A stretch of DNA of 64,000 nt from Symbiodinium natans. Taxonomy: Eukaryota > Sar > Dinophyceae > Suessiales > Symbiodiniaceae. Shown here piece after piece: positions 22,166-32,636 of this stretch; position 1 is the stretch's first letter; each line of letters starts with the position of its first letter. A program made the translations under genes and the position numbers. The notes beneath the pieces were generated by a model, which worked only from the letters and a program-made list of their open reading frames with translations, was not told the DNA's origin and searched no databases. Location: assembly GCA_905221605.1 (NCBI GenBank), contig CAJNDS010001324.1, forward strand, positions 316,001 through 380,000, given 5' to 3'.

Positions 22166-22471
22166 TCACCCGCCCACAGGAATATTAGCCCTCCTTTTGG
22201 GGTCTTTTGGGACTTGCATGTCGTGTACGGGCAGCAGCAGACAACTCGCATCGCTCATGCCCTTCCCAGCTTGCTGACTGCCCGACCAGTCAGCGTCACT
22301 GAAAACCTCGTGTAGAAATCTCATGGCCCACCTTGGGGGAATGTCCACCCGAGAAATGCACCCAGCATGCAACTGCTCTTCTGAAACCGAGAGAAGAGGC
22401 CTTCCGTTCCTTTTTTTGGTGAGTGAGCGCAAGCAGCTAAGTTTTTTCCTTGGGCAAAGGCGTGCAAGCAA
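22166..22471 (-). pseudogene. Probable Ty1/copia RNase H relic
   Basis: The minus-strand frame contains HEVFSDADWSGSQQAGKGMS, which matches the copia-type RNase H signature (SDADWAG...RKSTS) with the catalytic Asp in SDADW. Upstream residues (RWAMRFLHEV) fit the preceding segment of such elements. No reverse transcriptase, integrase or LTR was found nearby, so this is at best a fragment. Confidence 0.4.
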
Positions 22472-22798
22472 GGTACAACGGGTACTGTAGCAGGGGAGAC
22501 ATTCGGATGATATGCTCAGGAGTCTGCAGCCATGAGAATGACTCCTGTCCTCTGCCTTGTTCTTACGCTGCTAGGACTAGGACGATGTGCTTTTCGCCCG
22601 ATGTCGGCTTCAAAGCGTGCAGAGCTACAAGAACGGCTTTAACCCAGCATGCCCGTCGGCGCACCTGCCTTACGTCACCCTTACTGCAGCCTTGCGACCG
22701 GATTTGTAGAAAACCCGTGCGCCTGCGTCAGCGAGTTGTATTCCTGAACCCAAGTCTACATCCGCCTTAGGCCTCCTTGGGCCTCCTTAGCGCCTGCC

Positions 22799-25700
22799 AT
22801 GCGTGTGAAGAGACACAAGAACCACCGGCGCATCCTCCGCTTCTTCCGCTTGACATTTGGCATCCAGGCGCGGAATCTGTGGGGTATGTTGGGAGCCCTT
22901 TTTCTGTGGTCCCCCTAAGAAATATTCTTTGTGTTTGTTTCTTTAAACCCCACGGGAATATTGAAAGCTATTTTTATTCAGGTTCTATGTTGGGATCCCT
23001 TTTGTAAACCCCCTTGTAAGCAAGGCATTCCGGCATGGAAAGGGGACGCAACAGGGACTTTCAGTCAGTCACAGGTACTCGTACTGAGAACGGAGGGCCT
23101 TTTTGTCCTGTCGCCCCTCAACCCCCCTAAACACATCAAACCCGAAACCCTAAACCCCCCAACCCCAGTAACCCCCAGGCGTTAGAAGTGATACACCCTC
23201 CCGTGCTGATCCTGTCTTGAGTGCCGTTTGGGGTCTGTTGTCATGGCCCCCCTGGACACCCTAAACCCTAAACCTTAAAAACCTAAACCCCAAAACCCTA
23301 AACCCTGAACCCTAAACCCCTAAACCCCTAAACCCCTAAACCCCTAAACCCCTAAACCCCTAAACCCCTCAACCCCCCCTTGGCTCCGGCAGGAGCCTTA
23401 CCATGTCTTGGTGGATGGAACCTTCCTCACCCATGCCTTGCAGCAGCGTGTCCACGTGAAGGCACGGGATGGCGTTTAGGGTTTAGGGTTTAGGGTTTAG
23501 GATTTATGGTTTAGGGTTTACGGTTTACGGTTTAGGGTTTAGGGTTCAGAGTTTAGGGTTTTAGGGTTTAGGGTTTAGGATGACATCCTTTGACCGCAGA
23601 ACGTCGCATAAAGAAGCAATGACACGAACCGCTTGAGCCGAAGGAGCAGCTGCCCAAGATGCTGGAGGGCCGGACGACCCCAATGACCACAGGCGCGGGG
23701 AAACAGCAAAGCCCGGCCCCCTCGCCAAAAGCGAAGGGGTCAACCTCCCCAAACCCCACCAGAACCCCCCCCACAAGTTCCCTTGAAGTTCTACGTTTGC
23801 GGAAGGAGAAGCCCGTTAGTTATGGCATTTGGAGTGCGGGTAGACCCGAACCCTAATGCCCTTGAGCTCCGTACCTCGAAACTATTGTGGGGTTGCCTGC
23901 GTAGAGCTCGTACGACCGAATCTCAAAATGTGTCCTCGAAGGCCTTCCCAAACCCTAAGCCCTCAACCCTAGACCCCAAAACCCCAAAGCCCCAAAACCC
24001 CAAAACCCCCAAAACCCCAAAACCGCAAGACCCTACAACCCTAAAACCCTAAAACTCCTAAACCCCTAAACCCCTAAACCCCTAAACCCTAAACCCCTAA
24101 ACCCCTAAACCCCTAAACCCCTAAACCCCTAAACCCCTAAACCCCTAAACCCCTAAACCCCTAAACCCCGAAACCCCGAAACCCCGAAACCCCGACACCC
24201 CGAAACCCCTAAACCCCTAAACCCCTAAACCCCTAAACCCCTAAACCCCTAAACCCCTAAACCCCTAAACCCCTAAACCCCTAAACCCCTAAACCCCTAA
24301 ACCCCTAAACCCTAGAGAGCAGCAGGCTGTATTCTGGCGGAGCTCCGGTCCCTGGGAGATCGCGCTCTGGGCGCAGTGGTCGTCTCAAAGGGGCACGGAG
24401 CTCACGCTCACCGGGGGGAGGGGGGCTTAGGGTTTAGGGTTTAGGGGCTTTCTTGGGGATTCACAATGAATATTCTTAGCCTTTTGGGCACTGTAAGTCC
24501 GAAGAAATTGGGGTTTAGGGTTTAGGGTTCAGGGCTCAGGGTTCAGGGTTAGGGTTTAAGGGCTAGGGCAAGCTAGGGTCCTTGTTGAGACTTGGGGTTG
24601 AGAGGGTGCAGGAGGGTCCCCTAAGTTAGGGTTCTTATTTAGTTCTTAAGGGTCTAGGGTTTAGGGAGAGAGTTTGGGTTCAGGGGTTTAGTGTTTAGGG
24701 AGAACGGATTGGTTCCCAACCGGGGACTTGGGAAAAAGGTTTGTCTTCAGGGCACTTAACCGGAATCCATCCGGGTTGGGGTGAAGGGTTTAGGGTTTGG
24801 GTTTAAGGTTTTCCGTTTTAGGGCTCAGGGCATTTAGGTGAAAGTTGTAGCATTTGCCCGCGGCCAAGTGTGACGACCACCGCAGCTCACCCGTCTCTCG
24901 TTTTTGATCGCCGCTGTCAAGGTACTACCGTGTGAAGTGTGGACACGACGAGAATCCAGTCGGAGCGTCCCAGTGCATCCGCGAGCAGATTGGCAAGACC
25001 AATGCCAGAAGGCCCCTGTCAGGGTTTAGGGTTTGGGGTTTAGGGTTTAGGGTTTAGGGTTTGGGGTTTAGGGATGTTTAGGATTTAGGGTTTAGGGAGA
25101 TTCCTGGCGTGTCCCGTAGCAGTTGGCGCTGGGGCTCAGCCTCGGCCTTGTTCAGGTTCTTCGTTGCGACGCAGGACCCCGACCTTCGGCTGCAGCTGCG
25201 GTCCGTGCCGGGCGTCCCCCTCATCAGGCGCAACCAAGTGTGCACTTATACTCACTATAAACCCTAAACCCTAAACCCTAAACAAAACCCTAAACCCTAA
25301 ACCCTAATCCCTAATCCCACCCTAAACCCTAAACCCTAAACCCTAAACCCCTAAACCCTAAACCCTAAACCCCAAACCCTAAACCCTAAACCCCAGCATT
25401 CTGCAGGCTCAACGGCCCAGTGCCTCAGCTGGAGGAGCCCTCGGAGTCCACGCGGCGCCTTGCAAAGGAGGGCGAGGAGATCATAGAAGTAGTCACATGG
25501 TCCGTAGTATGGGGGTTTAGGGTTTCGGGTTTAGGGTTTAGGGTTTAGGGTTTAGGGTAGGGTAGTTGCATGGTCCATATTCATGGCCCATGAAGCCACC
25601 CTTAGAGGAGAGGAAGCGCGGGCCCTCCGACTGGGAGAAGCCCAAGCTGCCAGAACTGAAGGTGGGGTTGAGGGTTTATGGGGTTTGGGGTGTACAGGGT

Positions 25701-26216
25701 TGGGTTTAGGGTTTAGGGTTTAGGGTTTGGGGTTTGGGGTTTGGGTTTAGGGTTTAGGGTTTAGGGCTAGGATCCTTGCAAGGCTTTCGCCAAAACTCGT
25801 CCGACTGCCTGCGCAGGCCAAAGAGGTTCTGAAAGAGGCTTTGGCTGCAAAGCCCAAGGCCAAGAGGAAGAAGAAAGGACCTGCTGTGTCACCAAACCCT
25901 AAACCCTAAACCCTAAACCCTAAACCCTAAACCCTAAACCCTAAACCCTAAACCCTAAACCCTAAACCCTAAACCCTAAACCCTAAACCCTAAACCCTAA
26001 ACCCTAAACCCTAAACCCTAAACCCTAAACCCTAACCTCCGCAGACTCAGCGTGTTCTCGCGCACGGAAGGAGTCAACCCGCTTGCCTGCAAGAAGCCCA
26101 AGAAGGCAAAAGCAGGCTGGGGCGCACCAGGGTCTGTGAACCAGAGGTCTCCACAATCCCATCACTTTTGGGGCTTGATCCCGAATAGTACATATTCCCC
26201 ATCCACTATAACTTAG
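22799..26216 (+). CDS. UTP23: UTP23 homologue, PIN-like small-subunit rRNA-processing factor (10 exons)
   Basis: The exons I infer are 22799-22867, 23393-23461, 23644-23692, 24326-24392, 24922-25011, 25156-25239, 25407-25471, 25606-25661, 25817-25887 and 26045-26216. They join in one frame to 263 residues, close to the human protein's length. Landmarks in order: N-terminal KRHKNHRRILRFFRLTFGIQ; EPYHVLVDGTFLTHAL (PIN core, with the Asp of DGTF); EQLPKMLEG; CILAELRSLG; KCGHDENPVGASQC (Cys/His zinc-site region); RFFVATQDPDLR; PGVPLI; and the basic tail with GVNPLACKK, matching the family's GPNPLS. UTP23 acts in the nucleolar small-subunit processome in release of snR30/U17. The start is fixed by the family's N-terminus. 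Six of nine introns begin GC; introns 6, 8 and 9 begin GT. The introns hold telomere-like arrays. The last ~20 residues and the stop are less certain. Confidence 0.92.
23260..23370. repeat. CCCTAAA/CCCCTAAA array in UTP23 intron 1
   Basis: The run begins as 7-mers and becomes an almost pure octamer run CCCCTAAA from about 23310. It ends 20 bp before the acceptor of exon 2. Confidence 0.9.
23945..24314. repeat. Long CCCCTAAA octamer array in UTP23 intron 3
   Basis: About 30 octamers. An internal block at about 24164-24205 consists of CCCCGAAA instead of CCCCTAAA, showing local spread of a variant. The array ends just before the acceptor of exon 4 (24325). Confidence 0.95.
25260..25395. repeat. 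CCCTAAA array in UTP23 intron 6
   Basis: Mostly 7-mer units with some AATCCC and CCCCAAA variants. It occupies most of the intron between the GT donor at 25240 and the acceptor at 25406. Confidence 0.9.
25489..25586. repeat. TTTAGGG array flanked by a ~24 bp direct repeat (UTP23 intron 7)
   Basis: The flanks 25489-25512 and 25562-25586 share GTAGT--CATGGTCC-TA-T-ATGG, with about five differences. Between them lies an array of five to six TTTAGGG-type units. This fits insertion of the array with duplication of the target. Confidence 0.7.
25893..26035. repeat. Pure CCCTAAA array in UTP23 intron 9
   Basis: About twenty uninterrupted CCCTAAA units fill the last intron almost completely; only ~5 bp at the donor side and ~9 bp before the acceptor are not repeat. 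Confidence 0.95.
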
Positions 26217-27320
26217 CCATAAGAGGAGTATTTAAATACCACTATAATTTAGCCATAAGAGGAGTATTTAAGATTATGGGGGTAGGTTGGGGTATAATAT
26301 CGAAACCCTCACAATTGTTCACTTTTGGTGGCCGAAGAGGGTCGGCCTGCAATGTCGATGAAGCTTGCAGGCAAAGGAGCTGCGTGTGGAGGGGCCTTGC
26401 CAACAAAAAAGCAAGAAAGCGAGTTCTCCTGTAGCAGACTGGTAAGCAGATTGCAGTTGTGGCACAATGCAGTGCACTTGAAAGCCGCCCTTGAAACTTA
26501 GTAGGCGGATGTGTGTGTTGACGGCTGTGTGCCTTTACATGCTTTGTGAAGCTGAGCCGAAACCCCGAACCACAAACCCATGTAAAACCCCTCGCAAAGC
26601 CCGCTCCACCCACGAGGTGCGGTGCCTTCGAAGCCCATCCCGGAGGTGCCAAAGGCGAAGCGCGTGCGCTCGCGGCGGATGGGCAGCCGAAGCCGTGCCG
26701 AGGCGGGCTAGGGCGAGATGGGAGGGGTGTGAACTTCGGAGGCGATTCGTCCAAAGACTTTTAGCAACCCCCAAGTCCGAACCCTATAAACCGTAGTTGT
26801 GAGAGTCGGAACCCCTAAACCCAACCTAAGCCATGCCAACCCCCTGCCTCGAGCAGGGGTTTAGCCATGTTGAGCCCACGTTCCCCCAAGTCGCTAAGTC
26901 GCTCCAGGCTTCGGGTTCTGGATATTTGTAGATGGTCTTAGGAGAGTCGACAGAACTTGCCCTGTGGAGGCCGAGACGATGCTTGCTGCCAAAGACGCAT
27001 CCCAAGGCCCGGGGTCCGGAACCTCCATGCAAGCAAGCCCAGTGCTCTAATAGACATGCTTTTTTGTATTGGTGGCCCCCTTTCTTGGCAGTTTGTCCAA
27101 CGCCTCCGGCGCAGCTGCAGCGAAAGCGTCGCCGATGAGGCGAAAAAAAGCTGTGCCCTGCAACCTGGAACCCAAAGCACTCAGGAACGGCATCCTTTTC
27201 TGCACTCTGCACATCTTTGGTTTGGTCGCCTTGTGCCTGCTTCCTCTCTTGGCTCAGGTTTTGGACCCTGCAGGTAAGGTGGGCAGGTAAGTATGCTATA
27301 CAGGGGCCTTAAGGGGCCAA
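26217..27320. other. Intergenic sequence with one dispersed repeat
   Basis: The 26403-26500 segment recurs at 35008-35100 (AAGAAAGCGAG-GCTCCTGTAGCAG, GCAGATTGCAGTTGT, CTTGAAACTT). The two GAGGAGTATTTAA-type sequences at 26222-26272 are a ~30 bp tandem duplication of CACTATAA-TTAGCCATAAG. The frame at 27069-27287 ends in a hydrophobic stretch (ILFCTLHIFGLVALCLLPLL) just before GCAG/GTAAGG and could be an isolated exon, but I cannot connect it to a gene. Confidence 0.45.
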
Positions 27321-27329
27321 GGACGTTCG

Positions 27330-27487
27330 CACGACATGTCTCTAAACCCCTCAGCCATGTAACTCCTCCGATGTGGACGCGGAAGCGGCAGGGGACGGCG
27401 CCTGAGCCTAAGCGCACCCGCACCCAACTGATCAATTCCAGGAAGGTGCAGGTGTTGACAAAAGGTTGGTTTTCTGGCAGATTCTGA
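27330..27487 (+). pseudogene. Decayed copy of the methyltransferase first exon
   Basis: The ATG at 27371 opens MWTRKRQGTAPEPKRTRTQL, very close to the first exon of the RNA methyltransferase gene at 35911 (MAKRKRQGKAPEPKRSRTQL). Upstream similarity extends ~45 bp further (GACATGTCTC-A-ACCC---GAGCCATGTA). After the shared CAGGA at the intron boundary the sequences differ, and the frame stops at 27485-27487. None of the other methyltransferase exons is present downstream. Confidence 0.75.
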
Positions 27488-27971
27488 CGGGCTGGTGGTG
27501 AACTGGCCTTGCAGCGTGCCTTCGAGGATGCCAGGAGGAGCCAGGCACAGAGTGGTTGAAGGGATGGCTCCACCCCTAAAGCCCCGGCTTGAAGCTTCGC
27601 TGCCTACTGGCATTGTAGAGGCTTTCATGGAGTGAGTGCTATTCTGGGCGGCTGGCCCCGGGCTATCCTCTACCTCCTTCCTCCACGCACTCAGCAGCCT
27701 CAACGAGGAGAAGCCAAACTCTCGACTATGCCTTTGTATCATGTCGCACTGCACGTTTAAAATGCCTAAGCCATAGCAGGCCTGTGTATTCAAGAAGCCA
27801 CCTTCCCAACTCACACCCGTCTTTGAATGCAACGCCACTGGGCCACCGGCTACCCCTCCATAGTATAGACCCCAAATATTGTAGGATCCCCTTGCAATAC
27901 GGATCCTAATTTTAACGCCACGCGACCCGCCTCGGCCTGGCCCAATGCAGCTCCCGAAAAGGGGGCCGACG

Positions 27972-28008
<37 letters not shown>

Positions 28009-29640
28009 CTGCAACGCCTACCCAAGAAAAGGCCAGACAATGAGCGCTGAGGAAACCATTTTGACCCATACCAACAATAGCCTCTCCCTGCACAGGAAAA
28101 TGACTGCGGCACAAGACAACGCATCATGAGAATCTTCGTAAAATCAATAAGGCTCCGATGAACGCTTAACATCAGCACTCATCCTATTAAGACTAGTAGG
28201 AATCCTATTGAAATCCATATGAATCAATTCATGAAAATTCATAACATCCATATGAGTTCTTTCAAAATAGTATGTGAACATTTTAGAGACACTATTGGAA
28301 TATGGAGGTCGGAGGTTGCAAAAACCACTCACCCGTCCGCCCCACGCACCCGCGACAAACAAAGAGACGCGCCCAAAAGAAACGACCCCCCCCCCCCTGT
28401 GCACCCGCACAAACAATAAGAACGCGCCCCGCGCCCGCAGTAAGAAAGCACCCACAGCCAAAAAAAGGCAGGCACTCTTACCATTTTGGTCTAAGACTGT
28501 CACGTTAATGCTTTGGAGGCTGCTTTCAAAGCGGAGTTCGGTAAGAGAGTAACCCGCCCTAAACCAAAAACCGCAGACCGAAACTCTAAATCGTATAGTA
28601 CGGGCTTTGGAGTTTCAGGTTGTTAGGCGGAGCTTCGGAACTTTGGCCACGACTGGGAAGGGCCTTTTCTTGAGAGGTGCTGCAGCGAACTGCCCCCCTC
28701 CTCGCCCACCCACCCCTCCAACAGTTTCGGGCTTAGACGGGGGCCCGGCAAAACAGAGTTTTGCAGGCCTTCCTCGCCCCCCCTACCTTCCCCCCCTCCC
28801 CCCCAACAAAAAAGAAAAAAAGGAGAAACAAAAAAAGAGAAAGGACGCAAAAGAACATCCCACAGCAGTCGCCACCAGGTTCATCAGAGCAGGCTAGCGT
28901 GCACACAAAATGTCTTACAGTGTTTTTACTCTTCGCGTTGTGCGCAGTTCTTGGGCCCGGTCTCCCCAACACGCGAAGTGTCAACCCCTAAGCCCTAAGC
29001 CCTAAACCTTAAAACTTAGACGATGTTCGAAGCCAAGCCCTAAACCCCTGAACCCTAAACCCGAGACATGGTTGGGAGCTCGGAGGTGGCATCCGTATCT
29101 AGGCTCGGAATGGGGGCCGGGGGGGGGGGGGGGGGGGGATGGGGTTCCGAAAATAGGGTACATTCTCCTATGATGAGTAGTAGGTGTTTTTGGGGAAGAT
29201 AAGGGCCCTGCCCTAAATTTGGGAAGTTCCCATGTCGATCGTCGTGGAGCTTTGAAATGCTTTGAACTTGGCTTCTCATCAGATCTCAGGGGCCTGGTCG
29301 TCTGCCAGACCTCCAGGTCAAGTATGTATCTTCAAATTCTCGGGCATCAGATCTCGGGTAAGCTTGTAGCATCTTGTAGCATTGCCACAGCGTTTGTGCA
29401 GTACATATTCTGCATCCCTTGTGGCTCTCATGGCGGATCTGGTGTACCTAGAAGCCCGTGTTCATGTGACCAGGCCGCAGCGGGTGCAGATGCAGAAGCT
29501 GCTGAGCCAAGCTTGAGTGCGGAACGCGGCCAAGCTTCCAAGGAGTAGATCAAGTCGTCAGCGTTGGGTGTCATGGGCAGGTTACAGGAAGTTGATCCAT
29601 TGACTGGATTCAGCCTGGCTCAGAGGCGTTTGCGCTGCAG
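27488..29640. other. Intergenic sequence with homopolymer tracts
   Basis: Contains poly-G tracts at 27976-28008 and 29118-29138, poly-C near 28387-28397, and low-complexity coding-like frames (Pro- and Lys-rich) that are by-products of these tracts. Short CCCTAAA runs lie at 28986-29062. No gene is recognised. Confidence 0.5.
29137..29233. mobile_element. Inverted-repeat element, family C
   Basis: The left end GGGGTTCCGAAAATAGGGTAC and right end GGGAAGTTCCC with a GGGCCC inner arm resemble the elements at 21674 and 46616. The arms are diverged. Confidence 0.5.
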
Positions 29641-29654
29641 ATCCTGTCAGCAAG

Positions 29655-31160
29655 ATGAGCGAGTGCGTGTTGACAAATCCAGTAATACCGCAGCATCGCA
29701 TCAAGATGCCATTCGAATCGCAATCTAATTTTCTTCACAGATGCGCAGAAGCTTTGAGACTGCTGCTTTCCGCTTCACGCTCCGGTACATGGCAAGCCAT
29801 GAGGCTGCCGGCCAGCGGAGCAGGTGGCCACCAACCGGGCCATGATATCTGGGTGACGGTGGAGAGCATTTCCCTTTGTTTCGTCCTCTGCTTGGTCCTT
29901 GTCACACTGATCTTCAGGGGCACCAGGCTTTGTCGAGACATCAGCGCTAAAGGCGATGCTGGCCGGGCTGCGTTTGTTTTGACTGTCGCCGGGCTGACAG
30001 CATGGCGTGTCACAATGAATGTGCGCACAGTCCTGAACGTTGACAGCATCGGCCGCAAGGTCTTCTACGGGAACCTTTTGCCGGCCTATGCGCAGTTAGC
30101 TGATGCCGGCTTGCGGCCGGCAGTTGGAGCCCTGAGCTTGCTGCCTCTTTTTTCCAGTGCCAGGAAGTCGCTGCTGCAGGTAGTTGCCCTTGCAGGATGC
30201 ATGTTTGTGTTTTTTTTATCGGCGGGCGCGTTGGAGTTCAATGCGTTTGCTCCGAAGGACGAGGAGCTCACGCACTACAGCACGGCATTAAACGGTGGCT
30301 CGCTGGTGCCTGCGTGCTGGCTCAACCGTGCCTTCCTCACTGTGCTCACACGGTTCAAGCTTGAGAGATTGGGGTGGCGGCTCACGGGGTCGGGCGCCTG
30401 TGCGGGCTGGATCCTTTGGGTTTTTCTCCGAACCCACAGGAACCTTGCCAGGGCGCCAAAAAATCTTCACACAGGGCTAACGGGAAGATTACTTAGCGAA
30501 TATGCAGAGGCGTATTCGACGGTTGGGGGATTCCTGCTGACCCCCATGGGCACGTTGCTGTTTTGGGCCTTGCTGGGCGTCGTCACAGCTGTGAACGCTT
30601 CAGTGCTCCTCTACGAGGCCGTGATGAAAAAGAAGCTGCTGCAGGAGAAGGGGATAAGCATCAAGGAGGAGGCCGAAGACATCGAAAAACTGAAGACGAA
30701 GAACGCTGAAGACTTGACAGATGCTGAGAAAACGAAGATAGACATGGAAGCAGCCAGAGAAGCAGCCAGAAAGAAAGATGCGGAGTTGCGTCAACAGGCT
30801 TCTTGGAGTGTCAATATGCTCTTCTTCGGCGCAGCTGTGACCATCGCTGATGTGATCTACATGGCTACATTGGAGCAGTTTGCCACGGAGATTGGCCAAA
30901 GGATGCCACCAGCTGTGTTCCTGACAGTGGACAACATGCTGGTTCTCACAAGTCTCCTGGTCATTGGTGGCCTTTTGGGCGAAACTAACGCATTGGAGGA
31001 GCTGGAGGTCTTGAAAGAGATGCAGCACATGGGCAGAAGCCATGGGCAACGGATTGCCTTCCCCGGGAAGGTCAACCCCAAGTCAAAGCATTGCATTGTG
31101 AGCTTTCCCGGCAAGTATGCACCTGAGACTTGGACTTTGGGTTGGAGGTGTAAAGGGTAG
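29655..31160 (+). CDS. Multi-pass membrane protein of unknown function
   Basis: Intronless ORF of 501 residues. About six or seven hydrophobic segments are visible, near residues 66-88, 104-122, 172-194, 246-258 (short), 293-322, 385-405 and 418-442. Between the last two groups, residues ~325-381 form a charged, probably coiled-coil stretch (KEEAEDIEKLKTKNAEDL). The C-terminal ~55 residues are soluble and basic. The length, hydrophobic periodicity and absence of stops make this a convincing gene, but I do not recognise the family. The start is the first ATG of the frame; a shorter start at an internal Met (residue 18) is possible. The next gene lies 740 bp downstream on the same strand. Confidence 0.75.
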   Translation: MSECVLTNPVIPQHRIKMPFESQSNFLHRCAEALRLLLSASRSGTWQAMRLPASGAGGHQPGHDIWVTVESISLCFVLCLVLVTLIFRGTRLCRDISAKGDAGRAAFVLTVAGLTAWRVTMNVRTVLNVDSIGRKVFYGNLLPAYAQLADAGLRPAVGALSLLPLFSSARKSLLQVVALAGCMFVFFLSAGALEFNAFAPKDEELTHYSTALNGGSLVPACWLNRAFLTVLTRFKLERLGWRLTGSGACAGWILWVFLRTHRNLARAPKNLHTGLTGRLLSEYAEAYSTVGGFLLTPMGTLLFWALLGVVTAVNASVLLYEAVMKKKLLQEKGISIKEEAEDIEKLKTKNAEDLTDAEKTKIDMEAAREAARKKDAELRQQASWSVNMLFFGAAVTIADVIYMATLEQFATEIGQRMPPAVFLTVDNMLVLTSLLVIGGLLGETNALEELEVLKEMQHMGRSHGQRIAFPGKVNPKSKHCIVSFPGKYAPETWTLGWRCKG

Positions 31161-31898
31161 GCTACCACCACCAGTTAGATGGGGCCGTGGGCTGAAGCCA
31201 TTGAGTTTCGCCTAGGCTAGTGATCTCCAAGTTTTAGCTTCTTTTTTCTTTTGGAAGCGTTAGGAGCGCATGTCATTCTCTGCTTCTGATTTCTTCATCC
31301 GGAGGACCCCGTCCCTGCCAACAGGCTTGAATCCCGCAGGATTCCCCTCTGCTCACCACATGGAGGGCCCCGCCACAGTCCCGCTCACATTTTCGAATTT
31401 CTGCTCCCGCCGACGCACGGTGCTGACTTGGCACAAATTGGTGCGCCCCCCCCCCCCCCCCCCCCGAGCACGCCGCGATCAGCCCCTAGGAACCGTCCTG
31501 ACCAAGCCACCATCAAACACCCCCGCCGCCCTCAATGCCCGACCCACTTTCCCGCCGCACGTGGCCATCAACCTCTAGAAAACCTGCCTCTTGTATTCAG
31601 CTGACAATGTTGATTTTCAACCACATTTCCTGCTCCCTGGCATGTGATTGTCATCCCCTCCCCCCACACAGACCTTGTCTTCAATGGTGCATTGGCATAA
31701 ATGACGTTCAGTCAACAACAGCGTTCGGCAACATTAGCATCAACCTGCCCGCCCACCCCAACCCCCCGCCCCCCCCTCTTAGTCACAAGTGAATCCCTTC
31801 TTTTCTGGCCCCCTGCACGAACCCAACGCGCACTTCGTCCTCCACTCGTTCAAGTGAGCTGTTCTCGATAGTGGCCATAGCAGTGGGGTGTTGACCTC
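31161..31898. other. Intergenic C-rich sequence
   Basis: Contains a poly-C tract at 31446-31465 and other CCCC runs. No exon is recognised. Confidence 0.5.
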
Positions 31899-32636
31899 AT
31901 GCCTCGGATGATAGGGTTGGCAAGTCGCATGTCTTTTGGCTTTAAGGAGTGGGATGCTGCCGTGCGCATGGTGGAAGTGCGGGCCGGCACATGCAGCCTA
32001 GCTTGTGTTTTCTTGACAGATCGCGAGAATGGGTTGGGGCTCCACAAGGACAATCCCGAGCAACCGGGTCAGTGCTGGTGCAAGGCGCTGTACCCCCCCG
32101 GCCAGTTTTCGCCAGCAAACTACATGATGATCGTGGAAGATCCAACGGCCTTGAGCGCCGAAGACCTTCGTTTCAAAGAGACAGATGCTAAGGCGATGGG
32201 TCAGATCTTTTTGAAGAGAGAGGCCGGGCAAGATGACGTGCAGTGGGCAGAGGAGAAAGGAAAAGCAGAGGCCGCCGCACAGAAGAAATGTAAAGAGAAC
32301 GGCGGCTGTGCCCCTTGGGGGTGCCAATGGTTCCACGAATGGAAACAGAACGTGGACAAGGCGGCTTTGCTTGGACAAACTCTGCATGTATTTTACTTCA
32401 ATGGCCGTGTAGGCCGTGGGAAGCTATCATGGGAGGAACTCTCAAACGAAACTGCTGTCAAGGAAGCTCGCCGTTACGGTGGTCTTGGCGCATCCCAAAC
32501 AGCTGAGGTAGCCTACCTGGAGCGGTGTAGTTACAGCTACGAAGAGCACGATACTATCGAGTTTTATAAGTTCATGGCATCGCCTACGGAAGCCTTGAAT
32601 CAAAAGCCCGGCATCAATGGGGATGTGCTTCCCTAA
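31899..32636 (+). CDS. Hypothetical protein, 245 residues
   Basis: Uninterrupted ORF with balanced composition: acidic/basic central helix (EEKGKAEAAAQKKCKENGG), CxWC and CAPWGCQWFHEW cysteine/tryptophan motifs, and a Glu-rich C-terminal half. No membrane segment is seen. It is not a family I recognise. The start at MPRMIGLASRM is the first ATG; MSFGF, ten residues in, is an alternative. It could be a separate intronless gene or the last exon of a longer one, since its 5' limit is not fixed by any homology. Confidence 0.6.
   Translation: MPRMIGLASRMSFGFKEWDAAVRMVEVRAGTCSLACVFLTDRENGLGLHKDNPEQPGQCWCKALYPPGQFSPANYMMIVEDPTALSAEDLRFKETDAKAMGQIFLKREAGQDDVQWAEEKGKAEAAAQKKCKENGGCAPWGCQWFHEWKQNVDKAALLGQTLHVFYFNGRVGRGKLSWEELSNETAVKEARRYGGLGASQTAEVAYLERCSYSYEEHDTIEFYKFMASPTEALNQKPGINGDVLP

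Noticed and set aside
27296-28114. 272-codon minus-strand ORF with a poly-proline run
   Set aside because: The run is the translation of a 33 nt G homopolymer, and the frame crosses the antisense of the dead first-exon copy. No motif.
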